A stretch of DNA of 64,000 bases from positions 558,001 to 622,000 of the forward strand of contig NZ_BCSV01000002.1 in the NCBI RefSeq assembly GCF_001571045.1, in the 5' to 3' direction. This document shows positions 61,527 through 64,000 of this stretch, one piece after another. Position numbers and translations under genes: made by a program. The first letter of the stretch is position 1. Each line of letters starts with the position of its first letter. Under the pieces are notes generated by a model, which made no database searches, was not told where the DNA came from, and saw only the letters and a list, made by a program, of their open reading frames with translations. Source of the DNA: Curtobacterium ammoniigenes NBRC 101786 (lineage in GTDB: Bacteria > Actinomycetota > Actinomycetes > Actinomycetales > Microbacteriaceae).

Positions 61527-62530
61527 AAAACGTCTCGGGCAATCGAAAGGGCCGCCCGGGCGCGGTTCGCAGCGGCCGGAAGGGCAACAAACAGGTCGGC
61601 TCCGGTGGGCAGGGACGCCAGGCACTGGAAGGCCACGGGCCGACGCCGAAGGCCGAGGACCGCCCGTACCACCCGGCCGGCAAGCGGAAGGCCGCGCAGG
61701 AGCGCTACCAGGCGGCGCGGAACCGGCACGGTGCAGCGAGCGGCCCGCAGCAGCGCTCCTCCCGTCCCGCGCAGCGGCGCGGCGATGACTCGGAACTCGT
61801 GACCGGCCGCAACTCCGTGCTCGAAGCGCTCCGGACCCGTGTTCCATCGACCGCACTGTACGTCGCGGCACGGATTGAAGTCGACGATCGCGTGAAGGAG
61901 ATCCTCGCGCTCGCCAACCACCGGGGCGTGCCGATCATGGAGATCATGCGGCCGGAGCTCGACCGGCTGACCGGACCCGATTCGGTGCACCAGGGCGTCG
62001 CGCTCAAGGTTCCGCCGTACGAGTACGCGCATCCCGACGACCTGGTCGACCGGGCCGAGCGCGCCGGTGAGGTGCCGCTCATCGTCGCGCTCGACGGCAT
62101 CACCGATCCGCGGAACCTCGGCGCGATCATCCGCTCGACCGCCGCGTTCGGCGGTCACGGGGTGATCGTCCCGCAGCGCCGGTCCGTCGGCGTCACCTCG
62201 GCAGCCTGGAAGACCTCCGCCGGAGCGGCCGCGCGGCTGCCTGTCGCCATGGCACCGAACCTCACGCAGACGCTCACGGCACTGCAGGCTCGAGGCTTGT
62301 TCGTCCTCGGACTCGACGGGGGCGGAGATGTGATGCTCGACGATCTGCAACTCGCCGACCGTCCGGTGGTCATCGTCGTCGGAAGCGAGGGCAAGGGCCT
62401 CAGCCGACTGGTCACCGACACCTGCGACGCCATCGTGTCGATCCCCATCACCTCAGCGACCGAGTCGCTGAACGCCGGCATCGCCGCGAGCGTCACCCTC
62501 TGGGAGATCGCGCGGCGTCGGCGGGGCTAA
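61523..62530 (+). CDS. rlmB: 23S rRNA (guanosine-2'-O-)-methyltransferase RlmB family (SpoU)
   Basis: 335 residues. A basic, Gly/Gln/Arg-rich tail of about 90 residues ([19 protein letters not shown]) precedes the SpoU substrate-binding domain ([13 protein letters not shown]) and the knotted catalytic domain with [30 protein letters not shown] and [15 protein letters not shown]. It methylates a ribose in 23S rRNA. The start overlaps cysS by four bases, and its end overlaps the convergent channel gene by four bases. Confidence 0.92.
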   Translation: MKNVSGNRKGRPGAVRSGRKGNKQVGSGGQGRQALEGHGPTPKAEDRPYHPAGKRKAAQERYQAARNRHGAASGPQQRSSRPAQRRGDDSELVTGRNSVLEALRTRVPSTALYVAARIEVDDRVKEILALANHRGVPIMEIMRPELDRLTGPDSVHQGVALKVPPYEYAHPDDLVDRAERAGEVPLIVALDGITDPRNLGAIIRSTAAFGGHGVIVPQRRSVGVTSAAWKTSAGAAARLPVAMAPNLTQTLTALQARGLFVLGLDGGGDVMLDDLQLADRPVVIVVGSEGKGLSRLVTDTCDAIVSIPITSATESLNAGIAASVTLWEIARRRRG

Positions 62531-63321
62531 CTGCCAGAGCCGTCGGGCTGCTCGGCCGCAGCGCCGACCCGACCGTCGGTACGACGCAACTCGTCCCGCA
62601 AGGACCGTACCTCGGCCGTGAGCTCCTCGATCTCCTTGCGCGTCGCGGCCTGACTACTGGCGTCACGGCGGCCAACCTGCTCGATGATCCAACTCGCGAT
62701 CGTCGCAGTCACCACGCCGAGCAACGCGATGCCGCCGATCATCACACCTACCGCAATGAACCGCCCTGCGGTCGTCACCGGCGTCATATCGCCGTACCCG
62801 ACGGTCGTGATCGTCACCACCGCCCACCAGAGGGCGTCGCCGAACGATGTGATCGTCGCATGCGGCGCGTGGCGCTCAACATCGAGCATTGCCAGCGCCG
62901 CCACATACACCAGGAGGCCCGTCGTCACCACCACATAGACGGTCACCCGTCCCCGCACGGCGGCCCCGGTCGTGCGCTGAAGAATCCGAAGCAGCTGCAC
63001 CAGCCGCAGCAGGCGCAACGGTCGGAGCACCGGCAGCGCGATCGCGGCGAGGTCCGGAATGTGCATCATGAACCAGCGACCGCGTCGCCGGGCGGTCGCG
63101 AGCTGGACGACGTAATCCACGACGAACATGCCCCAGGTCACGTTGATCGCAATCTCAGCGACGCTGTTGGCCGCGCCACGCAGGTCCGCGAGCACCTCGA
63201 GCGAATAGGCCGCCAGGAAAATCGCCGCTGCGGCGGCGAGCGGCCATTGCGTGAGTCGCTGCCAGCGGGCTCGCGTCAGTGGCCTCGATGCATCGTGCTC
63301 CTGGGCGCTACCGTCTGTCAT
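62527..63321 (-). CDS. Potassium channel family protein (voltage-gated-like)
   Basis: 264 residues, with six membrane helices in order. S4-like basic segment is PVLRPLRLLRLVQLLRILQR; the pore helix and filter are ALWWAVVTITTVGYGDMTPVT (TVGYGD). A cytoplasmic coiled-coil tail (RKEIEELTAEVRSLRDELRR) may aid tetramer assembly. It conducts K+ across the plasma membrane. ATG at 63321 is six bases after TACGGT (63333-63328), a leaderless arrangement. Confidence 0.9.
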   Translation of the reverse strand: MTDGSAQEHDASRPLTRARWQRLTQWPLAAAAAIFLAAYSLEVLADLRGAANSVAEIAINVTWGMFVVDYVVQLATARRRGRWFMMHIPDLAAIALPVLRPLRLLRLVQLLRILQRTTGAAVRGRVTVYVVVTTGLLVYVAALAMLDVERHAPHATITSFGDALWWAVVTITTVGYGDMTPVTTAGRFIAVGVMIGGIALLGVVTATIASWIIEQVGRRDASSQAATRKEIEELTAEVRSLRDELRRTDGRVGAAAEQPDGSGS

Positions 63322-63337
63322 GAGGGAACCGTAACGG

Positions 63338-64000
63338 TCAGACGTTTGCGCGCCAGTCCTCGGCGTCCTCCGGAGAGACCGGCACGCCGTCCGTTTCGAT
63401 CGGTAACGCGAGACTGCTCGTGGGCGGATTGATGAGCGTGCGCTCGTCACGGCGGTGACGGAGCACGTCATTGATGTACGCCGTCGTGGCTTCCGGCAGT
63501 GAAACAGATCGCTGCTCCTGCTGCGACATGAACCATCGATGCTCGAGCAGTTCGTGGAACACCTCCGCCGGCTCCAAGCGCCCCCGGAGGTCGCGTGGAA
63601 TTGCCCGGACGACGGGTTCGAAGACACGCGAGACCCACTCGTGCGCGACCATCTCCTCGTCGAGTTCATCTCGACCGTTCCGCGCGCGATACGCGTCCAG
63701 GTCGTTGAGGAGACGCCGCGCCTGATTCTCGCCCGCATCGATTCCGGTCAGCCGCAGCAGCCGACGCTGATGGTGGCCCGCGTCGACGACCTTCGGCGTG
63801 ATCCGCACCTGCGTGCCACCCTCCGCGGTCTTGATCGACAGCTCCTCGATGTCGAACCCGAGGTCGTTGAGACGTTCGACGCGGTCGTTGATGCGCCACC
63901 GCTCAGCCGCCGCGAACTGCTCGGTTCCCGTCAACTCACCCCAGAGGGTGCGGTATTGCGCGACGATCCCATTCGACACGTCGACGGGGTCGGCGTTCTC
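63338..64000 (-). CDS. DUF4032 family protein, C-terminal part (cut by window edge)
   Basis: The frame is open to the right edge: upstream of the in-frame ATG at 63979 it still reads ENADPVDV without a stop. The visible part (GIVAQYRTLWGELTGTEQF, VFHELLEHRWFMSQQEQRSVSLPEATTAYINDVL) matches the DUF4032 C-terminal region of proteins of about 430-470 residues that begin with a kinase-like fold. The start and N-terminal domain lie outside the window. Function is unknown. The potassium channel gene starts 16 bases beyond its stop but has its own -10. Confidence 0.8.
   Translation of the reverse strand, partial: ENADPVDVSNGIVAQYRTLWGELTGTEQFAAAERWRINDRVERLNDLGFDIEELSIKTAEGGTQVRITPKVVDAGHHQRRLLRLTGIDAGENQARRLLNDLDAYRARNGRDELDEEMVAHEWVSRVFEPVVRAIPRDLRGRLEPAEVFHELLEHRWFMSQQEQRSVSLPEATTAYINDVLRHRRDERTLINPPTSSLALPIETDGVPVSPEDAEDWRANV

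Noticed and set aside
1..64000. CRISPR arrays, rRNA operons, insertion sequences, prophage genes
   Set aside because: No regularly spaced direct repeats, no rRNA sequence and no transposase or integrase-like protein was seen in any frame.

Overview
The window is a continuous piece of a high-GC actinobacterial chromosome, most likely from the family Microbacteriaceae; the genus cannot be fixed by eye. The signs are mycothiol synthesis (mshD), GlnR, SenX3-RegX3, SigK-RskA, a clpS-DUF2017 pair and the order lpqE - carD - ispDF - cysS - rlmB, which matches the mycobacterial order except that ispD and ispF are fused. Many genes start directly downstream of a TANNNT-type -10 hexamer, so leaderless mRNAs look common. 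Most of the window is ordinary housekeeping chromosome. The accessory-looking parts are the left edge (WXG100 protein), 18.8-25.0 kb (phosphonate cluster) and 37.1-38.2 kb (tRNA-Lys with a truncated ATPase).

Layout. 0-3.7 kb: WXG100 protein with a partner cut by the window edge, a DUF2236 (MpaB/Lcp-like) protein, a small acidic protein and RecQ. 3.8-10.1 kb: sucCD, a DUF6350 membrane protein, purN and purH. 10.2-14.5 kb: a heterodimeric ABC exporter pair behind a roughly 480-nt leader that holds a 40-codon peptide and two mutually exclusive hairpins. 14.5-18.6 kb: an alkyltransferase-like protein, a GNAT protein and a GH38 alpha-mannosidase. 18.8-25.0 kb: a phosphonatase-like hydrolase divergent from a flavoprotein oxidoreductase plus a four-gene ABC importer, read as an aminophosphonate uptake and degradation unit.

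25.1-32.4 kb: NUDIX protein, GH36 alpha-galactosidase, purU, DUF2017, clpS, then a ZTP riboswitch in front of glyA-folD. 32.4-36.6 kb: galK-galT divergent from a DeoR regulator and an aldose 1-epimerase. Together with the alpha-galactosidase these cover galactoside breakdown and the Leloir pathway. 36.6-41.1 kb: small conserved proteins, tRNA-Lys(UUU), a decayed ATPase gene and the SigK/RskA pair.

41.2-57.5 kb is rich in phosphate genes: pstSCAB with a PHO box, a MutT1-like NUDIX/histidine phosphatase, ppk, then phoU divergent from senX3-regX3 across a second PHO-box-like array. mshD-glnR, nitrobindin-like and YgfZ-like proteins, a methyltransferase, gpmA and a small kinase lie between them. 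57.6-64.0 kb: LpqE-like lipoprotein, carD, ispDF, cysS, rlmB, a potassium channel and the C-terminal part of a DUF4032 protein that leaves the window. The candidate new biology is the translated leader in front of the ABC exporter, followed by the phosphonate module and the near-constant leaderless start spacing.
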